From Gordius sp. MW1 (lineage: Eukaryota > Nematomorpha > Gordioida > Gordea > Gordiidae): a stretch of 64,000 bases of DNA. Where the stretch lies: assembly GCA_964036665.1 (NCBI GenBank), contig OZ038527.1, positions 1,426,001 to 1,490,000 of the forward strand, read 5' to 3'. Numbering within the stretch: the stretch's first letter is position 1; each line of letters opens with the position of its first letter. Under the pieces are notes generated by a model. The model saw nothing but the letters and a program-made list of their open reading frames with translations. It was not told the origin of the DNA and made no database searches. Of this stretch, positions 45,293 to 55,955 are shown piece after piece. Made by a program: the position numbers and the translations under genes.

Positions 45293-45700
45293 TTGATCCA
45301 TATCCGAGGGAGACAGGTAATTTTTCAGCCCCATCCTCCCCGCACTCCCCCGACTACTCAATTGTTTCATGGGGGGTTTTTATTAACCCAAACCATACGT
45401 AAAAAACGACGTAATAAGCGATTGCGGTATAAGAGCAAAATTTTAGAAGGGGAAGCCAACGAGGCCCAAGGCTATGCGTCGCGGTTATATAGCTGGTGAT
45501 AACGTGACGCTCATAGGTAGTGGTTGCTCTTCCTCGCCTGATTCTAGGATTTCACTCTCCCAAACCCTAGGGGAAAACTAATGGTAAATCTGGTGCATTA
45601 GTTGGTGGGCGGGCGGGTTATACGGGCCTGGTTGTTCTGCTTGTATCCAGGCATGGCTTTTCCTCGGTACATAAGCCATCTTTTTGATTTGATTGTTAGA
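45293..45700 (+). other. Unassigned GC-richer block
   Basis: An open frame at 45293-45499 (TIRKKRRNKRLRYKSKILEG) is followed by stop-broken sequence with GGTAGTGGTTGCTCTTCCTC and GGGCCTGGTTGTTCTGCTTG. Composition differs from the AT-rich surroundings, so it may be a retroelement fragment or an old exon. I do not recognise it. Confidence 0.3.
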
Positions 45701-45895
45701 TAGATAAAGAGGTAATTTCGTTGTAAGTATGAGTGCTAGGAGGAAAACCTAAAATATACTCAGGGTGAGTTCTAGCAGGTAATTGCGTTTTATAGAAAAA
45801 ACATCTCATAAAACTACTCAATTAAATATGATAAGAGAGAGATAAAGCTGATAAAAGGTTGATCCTAAAGAAGAGATAGTATTTCAAAAAGTAAA

Positions 45896-46161
45896 TGTTA
45901 CGACTTGGTTTTGGTTAAGACTTTATTAAATGTATAACTTTAAATAACCATTCTGTTCAGACTGTTTTCAGTAATACAATTTTTGTATATATATGTGATA
46001 GTGGGGTGATACATTTAAATAGTGGGGTGATAGTGGAATGAACGCACTAAAGTAGAATTTGAATATTCTAGTGCAGTCTTATGCTGGCGCTCCGCATGAT
46101 AGTGGGGTGATAGGTGCGAAAGTAGAGTTTAGTCTATAACATCTAATTTGAATACATAACA
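45896..46161 (-). repeat. 3' LTR
   Basis: 266 bp. By eye it differs from the other LTR by 7 substitutions and one 1-bp indel, about 2.6%. It contains repeated GATAGTGGGGTGATA. Confidence 0.92.
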
Positions 46162-46172
46162 TCTCTTACCCC

Positions 46173-47454
46173 TTAAGTGATTCCATATCTTTCTATAGGG
46201 TTTCGGATTCGTGTAGATCGCCGGACCGTTATTTCTTGTGAGGGTATAGGTGAATGAGGGGAGTCCATACGATGGGGTAGAGGTGAGGGCGGGGGTGTGT
46301 GGGAAACTGGCATACTATCGCTAGCTTCATCATGTGGTAGATTAGGCTGTTGCGGAATGGTGGCGTCAAGTAAATCACCGGGATCATTTTGTGGCAGATC
46401 ACCCGGTATTGCGTGCGAAATGTCAGCCCATCGATCTTCATTGTTTAGCGTGTCTGCGTTATCTAAAGATTTTCTAAGATGATCACCATGTCTCTTCCAT
46501 AATGCCCCATTATTCATTTCTATCATGTATGATACTGGGCCTAAGATTTTTACTATTTTTCCCTCCATAATTGATCATTAGTTGTGAAAGTTCTAACCCA
46601 TACTCTGTCTCCAATTACAAATTTCCGTTTGATAGGTGCCAACTCGTCTTTGTCAAGATTACATGTGGTTTGAGTAAGTTTAATGGACCGATTGGTTGAA
46701 TTTTGATTAGTAGATTGGCTGGAGTTAATCCAGTTGTTGGGTGAATGGTATTCCTATACGAAAACAGAAAGTTATATAATTTATCGTTTTTAAAATTCCT
46801 AGTTTTGTTCAAAAACTCCTTGAATGTTCGGACAAAAAGTTCAGCTTCTCCGTTGGATCGAGGATGATACGGGCTGGAATATGCATTACAAATATTATTT
46901 GTTTTGCAGTATGTTTTAATTCGGCGCTTGTTAACTGAGGTCCATTGTCTGTAGCCAGGGTGTTTGGTACTCCGAACCTTGAGAAAATAGCTTCGAGAGC
47001 GTTTATAGTGCTTGCCGTTGTGATCGTGGTCATGGGAATCACCTCAGGCCATTTACTGTAGGCGTCAATTACAATTAGATAATAATACCCATTAAGGGGT
47101 CCACAAAAATCGGCATGTAACCTAGACCATGGTTTCCCAGGGTTTTCCCATTTTTGAGTGGTTAATTCCGTTGTCCCAGTGAACCATTGTTGACAATCCG
47201 TACAGTTTTGAACAAAACCTTCTATATCTTTATCAATACCCGGATACCAGAGATGTTGACGAGCCAAGATTTTTGAGCGACTCATGCCTGGTTGTCCTAA
47301 GTGGATTAGTTTCAAAATTGTTTGCCTTAATCCTTGAGGAATAATAATTCGGTATCCCCAAAATATACAGCCTTTTAAGGTGGTGAGTTCTTTTTGCCGT
47401 TGTTGGTACATGATTAGCTCTGGAGTAACTTTCTTGGGCCAGCCATGAGTACAT
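46173..47454 (-). pseudogene. Integrase region of the LTR element
   Basis: HHCC-type zinc finger (HLGQPGMSRSKILARQH and CTDCQQW), catalytic core with LHADFCGPLNGYYYLIVIDA and ATDNGPQLTS, and a C-terminal piece GPVSYMIEMNNGALWKRHGD followed by a Pro-rich tail. The frame breaks between the core and the C-terminal segment (about 46810) and near 46600. Non-functional as it stands. Confidence 0.88.
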
Positions 47455-47626
47455 AGTTATTGACTTGTCCCAGGATAGGATCTTTACGAGTATGACGTTC
47501 TAGGTCGGCTGAGGTAATAGGGAAATGTTGAAATGGTTCTTCATAAATGGTGTATATAACTTCTTTTTCCCTTTGTTGCGTTTCTTCAGCTTGTATTGGA
47601 AGTCTAGCTCTAGATAACATATCAGC

Positions 47627-48160
47627 TTAGGTATTTTCTTTGCCAGTTTTGTATTTTATGGTATATTGATAGGGTGTTGTTAACAAGGTCCATTTCTGAA
47701 GTCTCGCTGAAACGGCTTGTGGTACATTTTTATTAGAGTTGAATAGTGATATTAATGGTTTGTGATCTGTTATTAATTTAAAATGGAGGCCATATAAATA
47801 TTCCTTAAATTTATTAAAAGCATAAATGATGGCTAAGGCTTCTTTTTCAATTTGACTATAATTCCTTTCAGCAGCGTTAAGGGTGCGGGAAGTAAACGCA
47901 ATTGGGTGCTGATACCCTTTTATTTCATGTGCAAGTACTGCGCCGAGTCCTTCAGATGAAGCATCCGTTGAGAGTATTAACGGTAAGTTGAAATCAAAAT
48001 GTTTCAATATCGGGGCTTGGACAATGGCTTTTTTAATGTTATTGAATGCCTTTGTACAGTCTATGGACCACTCCCAAGCAACCGTTTTTCTTAAGAGTTT
48101 ATAAAGCGGTTGGGCTAAAGTCGAGGAATTTTTTATGAATTTTGCGTAATATGTAGCCAT
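47627..48160 (-). pseudogene. RNase H region of the LTR element
   Basis: LILSTDASSEGLGAVLAHE with the first Asp, YSQIEKEALAIIYAFNKFKE with the Glu, and LITDHKPLISLF with a later Asp, all typical of Ty3/Gypsy RNase H. The preceding piece IVQAPILKHFDFNLP is the connection domain. Separated from RT by a TAG. Confidence 0.9.
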
Positions 48161-48162
48161 GC

Positions 48163-49065
48163 CTAATTAGATTGTAATTCTTTTATTTTAGTTGGAAATG
48201 GTGCTGATAAAATTGCTTTAGTGTTCTTGTCGGTTGTAAAAATTCCGTCCTTACTAATGGTATGTCCTAAGTATTCCACTTTTTTTTCCAAAAATTTACA
48301 CTTTTCTAATTTTAGTTTTAGGCCTGTTTTTTCCAATTCCTTAAAAACCCTTTCTAATTTTTGATTGTGGTCCTCTACTGTTTTACCTGCTATAATAATG
48401 CCATCTAGGTAAACTACTATTCCCTTCTCATTTCTAAATAATGAGTCCATAAAACGCTAAAAAATGGCTGGCGCCGAGGCTATCCCAAAAGGTAACTTAG
48501 TATATTTAAAAAGACCTTTATGCGTATTAATGGCTAATAAGTTTTGAGAATTTTTGCTAACCTTTATTTGAAAATAGGCGTCCTTAAGGTCCAATACGGA
48601 GAAATATTTAAACCCGTCTAATTTTGCAAATATATCTTGAATACGTGGTAAAGGATATTTTTCAACTAAAAGGTGCTTGTTTAAATCACGGAAGTCGCCG
48701 CAAATACGGATGTTTCCATTATTTTTAATAACAGTTACAATAGGAGCAGCGTGTTCAGCATATTTTATTGGTTTTAAGATACCTTCTTTAACTAACCTAT
48801 CTAATTCTTCGTCAATTTTAGGTTTTAACATATAGGGAATAGGTCTAGCACGGAAAAAACGTGGACATAACTCATCTTTTAATTTAAGCTTCGCTTCATA
48901 CCCGACGACCCCTCCCAATTTATTTTCAAACAAAACCGGATATTTTTTAACAATATTATTTGTTACAACATCATCGTCAGTATGATTAATCTCGCGCAGT
49001 TGGAAAGGTTTATTTCGCTCCCAATCTCCAGCTAGCTGCCGTAATATATAAGGAAAGATTCTCAA
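48163..49065 (-). pseudogene. Reverse transcriptase region of the LTR element
   Basis: ARPIPYMLKPKIDEELDRLV, the finger/palm motif FSVLDLKDAYFQI and LPFGIASAPAIF are conserved, then a stop at about 48457. The active-site box reads VVYLDGIIIAG where Ty3/Gypsy elements have YLDD, so one catalytic Asp is lost. Together with the stop this means no active RT from this copy. Confidence 0.92.
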
Positions 49066-49086
49066 CCAATCTCTTCCTAAAATGTT

Positions 49087-49983
49087 TTAACCATTCCCCT
49101 CCACGACGTAAAGAAAAAGTTGGTGGGTTGCGTTCTGTTCTTGCACCGTGACTTTTGCCGTTCCTTTTATCGGAATAGTTGACCCCTCGTAACCCTTTAG
49201 AACAATACTACAAGGTTGAATGGCCAGGTGAGCCCCATTGATGGAATTTATTAAGGTGACTGCTGAGCCGGTGTCGATTTCAAATTTTAAAATATGCTTG
49301 TTTACCTTCAACCCATAATATGGCCGGGAATTTTCTCCTAAATTAAAATAGTTCAATGACGAGACCCGGTTGGAGCGGCATATTTTCCCGATGTGACCCT
49401 GGGTATGGCATTTGCAACATGTTGCAAATCGGGATTTACAATTAGAACGAAAGTGATTACCTTCGCAGGCGAAGCATTTGATATTCGGTATCGGTTGTTT
49501 GTTGGTCACCGTATGAATAGGTTCCAACTGTTGCGTCAATAAATGACTTTGAAATCTCGCTCGTTCCATGGACCTGGCAACATCCAAAGCCCCTTGCCAG
49601 GTCAAATTTTCCACAATCAACAGACGTTCTACAAACTTCCCATTTAGCAGTTCAGCTACGAACCGGTCTCGTAGATTATCCTCGAAAGTTGAACCGTAAT
49701 TACAATGGATAGAAATACCTTTTAATCTTGCCGAAAAAGCATCAATATTTTCACCTTCCAACTGAACACATTTATGGAATTTATACCTATGTACAATAGG
49801 ACTCAACGTGGGGGAGGAAAAACATTTCAGTGTCGACACTATCTCTTCGAATGTCTTCTGCAACGGATCCGATGGTGAGAGAAGATTTATTAATAATTCA
49901 TAATTCTGTGATCCAATCATCGTAAGGAGCAGAGATTTTTTATCTCCGCCAACAACTAGATGATAATGATTAAACTGCGACAT
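49087..49983 (-). pseudogene. Gag-protease region of the LTR element
   Basis: 298 codons from the ATG at 49983. Gag-like helical part with NIDAFSARLKGISIHC; two zinc-knuckle-type motifs (CFACEGNHFRSNC, a CX2CX4HX4C, and CCKCHTQGHIGKIC); then a retropepsin-like FEIDTGSAVTLINS. A stop at about 49087 separates it from the RT frame, which starts at once downstream (GRDWL-type region). Confidence 0.88.
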
Positions 49984-50045
49984 ATAAAGGTCAATATTAT
50001 CGGAAGATAGGGGTGGAAACTAATCGAAGAAGGAGACCGCGCCAT

Positions 50046-50310
50046 TGTTACGACTTGGTTATGGTTAAGACTTTATTAAATGTATAACTTTAAATAACCA
50101 TTCTATTCAGACTGTTTTCAGTAATACAATTTTTGTATATATATGTGATAGTGGGGTGATACATTTAAATAGTGGGGTGATAGTGGAATGAACGCGCTAA
50201 AGTTGAATTTGAATATTCTAGTGCAGTCTTATGCTGGCGCTCCGCATGATAGTGGTGTGATACGTGCGAAAGTAGAGTTTAGTTTATAACATCTAATTTG
50301 AATACATACA
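50046..50310 (-). repeat. 5' LTR
   Basis: 265 bp. Transcription of the element would start here, leftward. Ends TGTATG at the right and ACGACTTGG-TAACA at the left when read on the minus strand. Confidence 0.92.
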
Positions 50311-50504
50311 GTAAATATATCGGGGTAGTCTGTATATCGATTAGCTGACCTCCATGTTATGTTGAAGTGTAGGTGCAATGGGTGGAATAAATTGAACTTT
50401 CCAAAGAACGCTCCAATTGCAACCTCCTCGATAACTGGTAACTTCGATCCGCTTTTTTTGAGGACCAAGTACGTCTTTGCTGAATCGTTGACTATTTTCG
50501 GGAA

Positions 50505-50633
50505 TCAAGGGGGGGGGGCAAGGAGGGGCGCCAAAAATTTGTTAAAATTTATACAAAAAAAATATGGCTAAAAATACAAAAAAAGTTCATTTGCTTCCCC
50601 CTAAATCATTATTTCCCTGACCAGGCCCATTCT
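50505..50633. repeat. Degenerate GGGCGTAGCC-family repeat
   Basis: G-run with GCAAGGAGGGGCGCC, then AAATCATTATTTCCC; ends degraded (CCAGGCCCAT). Confidence 0.5.
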
Positions 50634-51390
50634 ATTGCTGTTGGAACGTCCTCGAAAATTTTTCTATTCAATCGTGATTAACATTTCAATTTTCGATGCT
50701 TCTAAATTGGAGGCAGAGAAAACATGATATTTTACGTTGGTTATTTAAAATAAACTTTGACCGTAAAAATTTTAAACATCTAAAAGCGAAGCTTTTGAAT
50801 TTCATCTTTTTAGTGTTATTAATCATTATTTGTTGTTTAAATTTATAATAATATAAAATCACCAAATGCACAATATCCTAGAATCTTTTAAAAGGTGATT
50901 AAAGCGTAAGGAATTTGTAAAACCTATAATAGGTACAGGCCCAACTAGAAATTTTAAAGGCCGGGCTTCAAACCACCCCTGTAGGTTTAGTCAGAGAGCA
51001 AAAAAATTTTGCCCTCCCCCCTTATCAAATCCTAAGTACGCCCATGTAAACATGACAATACTTTTTGATTCAAGAATATGTAACTTTTGAGCTTGGCCCA
51101 ACATTTTTATAACTAAATTACCACTGATGGGTCAAGAAATTTTGATTTTCTAATTGCTAGTGCCTATCATCGGGAAAAACATTGAAATGGTTCAAATTAT
51201 AGAAACAAAACATTAAATTTGAAAGTATTTCTGGCAAATAAAAATACCTCAAAGTTTTAAGAATATTTGTGGGATGTATTAGAAATCTATAGGAATTTTA
51301 ACTTTATTCAACAATAACTATTTAAAGTATATGATGATTTATTAATATTTGGTAAAATGTAAAACATTTGAATGACTTTCGTAAATATAA

Positions 51391-53269
51391 TCATTGGAAA
51401 TAATTCAATCTAGATTGCTTTTTATTTCTTATAATAGCTAATTTTGGGTTTTCACAAAATTCCCTCCCACAATGCAGACCGCTATGGCATTTCCCAGATT
51501 TTAAACCACAATTTTCCCCCTGATTCTAAATTACAAAAAGAATTATATTTATAAATTTAAAGTAAATTGTTATATTTTTTAATTTTAATATAAACCTTAA
51601 GTCTGTTGGCAATGCATATTCCTTCTCCTTTATAATTTTTAGGATACCTTAGAATGTTACAAAGCAAACCTTCGTCACATTTTATATAAGCAGGGCCTTG
51701 ACAAACTTCACCCAAAACCTATTATGATGAAAATTTAATTTATTTTGATTTTAATATCAAGTATTATTTAGAGTAAATTAGTGATTTTTTGTTGGATATC
51801 ACAAAGGAGTGAGTTAGAGCGATAAAGGATAAATGATATGTTTTATTTTGATACCCTTCCACAAACTTCACAACACCCACAACCATCCAGCACAAGGCCT
51901 CCTTTGCAATCTGTAGGCGGGGCGGTCGTACATTTTGGACTATGCCTTACACAAGGGCACGATAATGAGGACACTCTGTAATAAATAAAATTATTAACTA
52001 TAAATTTATTAATTCTTTATGACCAATAAAACTTTCAATACCTTAAAAGATATTATATTATTAATTGGGAATCTATATTATGTTAGTATTGCATAGCGTC
52101 GTAAAGATGGCTGGGTTTTGGTTGATCGACAGAGACAAAAGATTTTAGTATGTTTTTCTTAGTCGCATAAACAGAAAAGGTTTCAAAGCTTTGGTCTGTC
52201 TATGTTTAGTCGACTAAAACACAGCCGTTTAGGCACCACTGGAGATTGCATATGATGAAAACAAATTGTAAAAAATTATTATTGTTTTACGCCTTAATAA
52301 TTTATCGGGAATATTCTCAAGGGTAAAAAAAATTCAATTTAGGAACATTCGAGCAGGATTTTAAGTAATAATTAATCGCCTGAAGATGATTCATTAAAAC
52401 TCTATACATTTGTATTATTTCAAATTTTGCTTTTAAATTTTAGTGTTAAAAATCATTTTTGCTGTGTGATTAATAAATCTATTTCTAATTATATTTGATA
52501 AACTTTGCCTTAATAAACTAGAATTATTACAAGGTTATTCCTTTTTAAAAATTAATTTAACTTCTACTTATATTAAACACGCCAGAGGCTCCGCCATTGA
52601 GGCCTGGCTGTTTTTGTGTTAAGCGACCACCTTATTTTTTTGTAATAGTTAAATTTGCTACTCAATTTTTGGACAGGAGACGGGGCACGATAGTTTTTAA
52701 GATGCTAAAATTAACCCCATCTGTTTAATTTGTGTCATATAAATAACTATTAAAAATTCAATTTTCTTAACGATAAATTTATGGGCTTAGCCGGCGGGAG
52801 GCAGGTATGGGTAGCTGCCCCCCCCCCTAAATTCAAAAAATTCTTCAAAATTTATTAAAATTATGGCTAAACTTTCAAAAATTATCATTTTGACCCTCTC
52901 AAAATTAAAATTGCCCCCTCTAAATCCAATGCTGGCTACGTCAATAGAAAAAACACTTACAAATGGATTTTTGTTACAGAATTTATATAAAATCATTATC
53001 AAACAGTAAAATATTGCATGCAATCGATTTATTTAATTTTTGTTTGTAAATATTTGGTTTTTTAATATAAATTTTTTGGTAAAGGTTAAAATATCATCTA
53101 TTTACTATAAATTTTAAAGACCTTTTTTTTGGTTTACGGTGTAGGCCTGTGCCATGTTGAAAATTATACGAAGACTTAAAGAGTAATTATAAATCTTATT
53201 ATAGTCTTACCCAATTATACGAATAATAAGGATTAATTCCAACACCCGTAAGGCAAGTGAATTTTTCAT
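51391..53269 (-). CDS. SIBD-like cysteine-rich secreted protein, paralogue gamma, 145 aa
   Basis: Minus-strand exons 53269-53211, 51975-51855, 51718-51596 and 51525-51391 (59, 121, 123 and 135 bp; total 438, same as alpha). Signal peptide MKNSLALRVLELILIIRIIG; exon 2 CTTAPPTDCKGGLVLDGCGC then CEVCG; exon 3 GEVCQGPAYIKCDEGLLC; exon 4 GENCGLKSGKCHSGLHC. All cysteines and splice sites are intact. Exon 2 is nearly identical to beta, exon 4 closer to alpha (same length and stop), suggesting mosaic ancestry or gene conversion. Confidence 0.82.
52107..52232. repeat. GTCGAC fold-back repeat, gamma intron 1
   Basis: GGCTGGGTTTTGGTTGATCG to AGTCGACTAAAACACAGCCG, equivalent to 41068-41202. Confidence 0.7.
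52781..52941. repeat. GGGCGTAGCC-family repeat, gamma intron 1
   Basis: ATGGGCTTAGCCGGCGGGAG to CAATGCTGGCTACGTC; matches 40361-40520 inverted. Confidence 0.75.
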
Positions 53270-53601
53270 TTTATAATTTTTTAATCTTAATAAATTATTA
53301 TCAGTAAAATAAGCTTTAGGAAATGTATATTATGTGACATCATAAAATCGTATATTGCTTACTCAATTAGCTTGATTGTTTATTTAACGTATTTTGCCAT
53401 TTCATGTTTTTTAATTTAAATTTAAATAAAATTGAGGTTTTTTAATTTGATTTCAAACTTATTGTAAAATTGAGGTCGAGTAAAATGGTGATTACATAAA
53501 ATATTTGTTTGTAAATATTCCTATTTTCTTCACCAAAGTTAATATATTTTTTATCATATCTATATAAAAATAAATAAATTTTAAATCTAGGACATTTTCG
53601 T

Positions 53602-53712
53602 TTATGATTTCTTCACTTTACAAACACCTACATTGCCAAGGCTCAATTGATCACAGTAGAGACCACTCTCGCAAGAGCCTTGCTGCCTAGGACCACATGT
53701 TTCACCATTTTT
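53602..53712 (-). pseudogene. Orphan SIBD-like last exon, best preserved
   Basis: 37 codons on the minus strand: NGETCGPRQQGSCESGLYCD, then QLSLGNVGVCKVKKS and TAA. All four Cys kept, but the acceptor reads TTTCAC instead of TTTTAG, and a Helitron ends 17 bp upstream, so it has no partner exons. Confidence 0.8.
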
Positions 53713-53728
53713 GTGAAATTTTATAAAA

Positions 53729-55955
53729 CTAGCTGACCCGGCAAACGTTTTTTTGCTATATACATTAATTCTAGAAAATACTATAAGTGTATGGATATGT
53801 GGTTATGATTGAAATAAGAATGGAGCGTTGTGACAATGTTGGCCTATAAAATGACAATACATTAATCATTTATTAATTTCATTCTTTATGCTTTATTAAA
53901 TCATTTTTTGATCAAATTATGACGATTAAAAAAGAATTCATCATCAATCTCTAAGTGCAATGGTTTATACAATATTTTTGGTTAGTCCATCTTTAGCCAA
54001 CACAAACAAACGGGATGGTTTACCCACGCGAGAACATGCCACGTATAGCTGTCCGTGGGAAAAGCATGATGTGCCCAAATCTAAGCTACAAATAGGCATC
54101 GTTTGACCTTGAGTTTTATTAAATGTCATTGCGAATGCCAATCTAATTGGAAATCGAATACGTTTGAATTCAATCGGCACATCTGTGGGAACCATAGGGA
54201 TTCGTGGCAACAATACATTTTTACCTCGGAACTCGCCATTCAAAATGGTGACTTCGATAACATTTTTCATAAATCTTTTAATGACTAATCGTGTGCCATT
54301 ACACAGCCGTGGTGGGCTTAAATTACGAAGCAAAATCACCGGAGATCAAACCATCAATTGTAAAAGGTGTGGTGGCATGCCTGCCAACGAATTCAAAAAC
54401 TCAATTGGATAGCGTATGTTGAACGTGGAATGACGGGAAGTGTTTGTTTGAAATCACCTGAAAGGAGTAACAGAGTGCCGCCAAATAGTTTGACGTTGTT
54501 AATTGCTATGCAATTTATGGGCTCGTTTTTTGTTGTCCGTCCGTCCGTCTGTCCGTCCGTCCATCCCTATCTATTTGCATTGGGTATATTAGGTTATCGA
54601 TTTTTTAAATTAATGCATGAGAAAGAGGTGCCCAACCCCTCATCTCTATCTCCCTCGCTGTGTTATTTTTTAAATTAATGCATAAGAGGTGCCCCACCCC
54701 TCATCTCTATCTCCCTCGATGTGTTATATATAAGATTTGTTAAATTATCTATTATATAATAAACATAAATAAAAGTTGTTTACTTTTAATTGCTATGCAA
54801 TTTAACTAGTTATATAATAAACATAAACAAAAGTTGTTTACTTTTAATTGCTATGCAATTTAACTAGTTTTTGTTATATAATAAACATAGATAAAAGTTG
54901 TTTACTTTTAATGCTATGCAATTTAACTAGTTATATAATAAACATAAATAAAAGTTGTTTACTTTTTAATTGCTATGCAATTTAACTAGTTTTGGGGTTA
55001 GAATCCCGGAGTTTTTTTGACTCTTATGATTGTTCTTGTTACTATCATTGATAATAAGAATTTTTGGCCGTCCGCTGGCTGCTGACCAATGAAAAAAATG
55101 ACCATTGGCCAAAATGTGATTCGAAAACTTTTTTTTCGTTTTTTTTTTACTATTATGAATTTATATCCACTTTTACCGTGTCCTGGCTGCTGACCAATGG
55201 AAAAAAATGACCATTGGTCAAAATGTGATTCGAAAATTTTTTTTCGTTTTTTTTACTCTTATGAATTTATATCCACTTTTACCGTGTGCTGGCTGCTGAC
55301 CAATGGAAAAAAATGACCATTGGCCAAAGTGAGCATCAAAATTTTTTTTTTCGTTTTTTTGGCTATCATTGACTTATAGAGTATCTGTTGGTACTGACCA
55401 ATAGAGAAAAAGTGACCATTGGCCAAATTTTTGATTTTTTTAATTAAAAATTGTTCAAATTCAACAAAAAATTTCTCCCAACAATTCTGCAAATTCTTAA
55501 CATTGTGTTGTTTTATAATATAATGTTTGTTAGACCCATAATCACTAAAGGCCATAAAAACTAATGTAATACGCAACTAGATGCAAACACTAAATCTAAC
55601 CCTAACCCTTGCCTATATTACATTTTGCCTTTATTACATTTTGCCTATAATGGAAAATTTGTATAAATAATTAATTAATCATTAGGCATTTAATACCTCC
55701 CTATAGGCATTCTCGCCCCTTCCCACCTTTCTCGCCCATTAATTGCATAGCAAATATGATACATTTATACGAAGTACAGATGAGTCGTCCCCCCTTCCCT
55801 TCCCCTCTTCCCTTCCCTTCTCTCCCTTCCCACGAGGGCCGAAGGCCCGAGTTTTTTTATATCCTTCAATGTCCTGTCCAATGCCTCAAGCCAATGTTTG
55901 TGTGCCCTATTACATTTATCCCAGATGATAACTTTACACCGTTTGAGTACTGTGA
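53729..55955 (-). mobile_element. Helitron (gamma unit), 5' truncated, with nested element
   Basis: Minus strand. 3' end ACGTTTGCCGGGTCAGCTAG followed by T, the intact CTAG|T terminus. Helicase pieces at 55955-55853, 54498-54415 and 54414-53965 ([40 protein letters not shown]). Interrupted by the TTAATTGC element (54499-55852) and by an internal deletion between STYA and the IEFLNS segment at about 54415. The left part is cut off at 55955. Confidence 0.85.
54499..55852. mobile_element. TTAATTGC / GGCCCGAGT element inside Helitron helicase
   Basis: TTAATTGCTATGCAATTTAT at the left, GAGGGCCGAAGGCCCGAGT at the right; inverted relative to 38173-39943. The intact helicase at 43955 (GATATGAAAAACAACGTC) gives the empty site. 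Carries GTCCGTCCGTCTGTCC repeats, TTTACTTTTAATTGCTATGC repeats and the CCAATGG array. Confidence 0.8.

Larger units (their letters stand above)
45896..50310 (-). mobile_element. Ty3/Gypsy LTR retrotransposon, complete but broken
   Basis: Coding strand minus. LTRs 50310-50046 (5') and 46161-45896 (3') run TGTTATGTATTC...GTCGTAACA (TG..CA). GTAAA flanks both sides (45891-45895, 50311-50315). Next to the 5' LTR is TGGCGCGGTCTCC (possible primer-binding site); before the 3' LTR is AAGGGGTAAGAGA (polypurine tract). Order gag, protease, RT, RNase H, integrase gives Ty3/Gypsy. No envelope frame. Several in-frame stops. Confidence 0.95.
50930..53720 (-). repeat. Inverted duplication arm (gamma unit)
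   Basis: Reverse complement of 37884-42420 minus the TTAATTGC element. Gene, intronic repeats, the fold-back and the flank with TTGGGCCTTACTTAT-like sequence all match in order. It is also homologous to 25500-28600. Confidence 0.85.
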
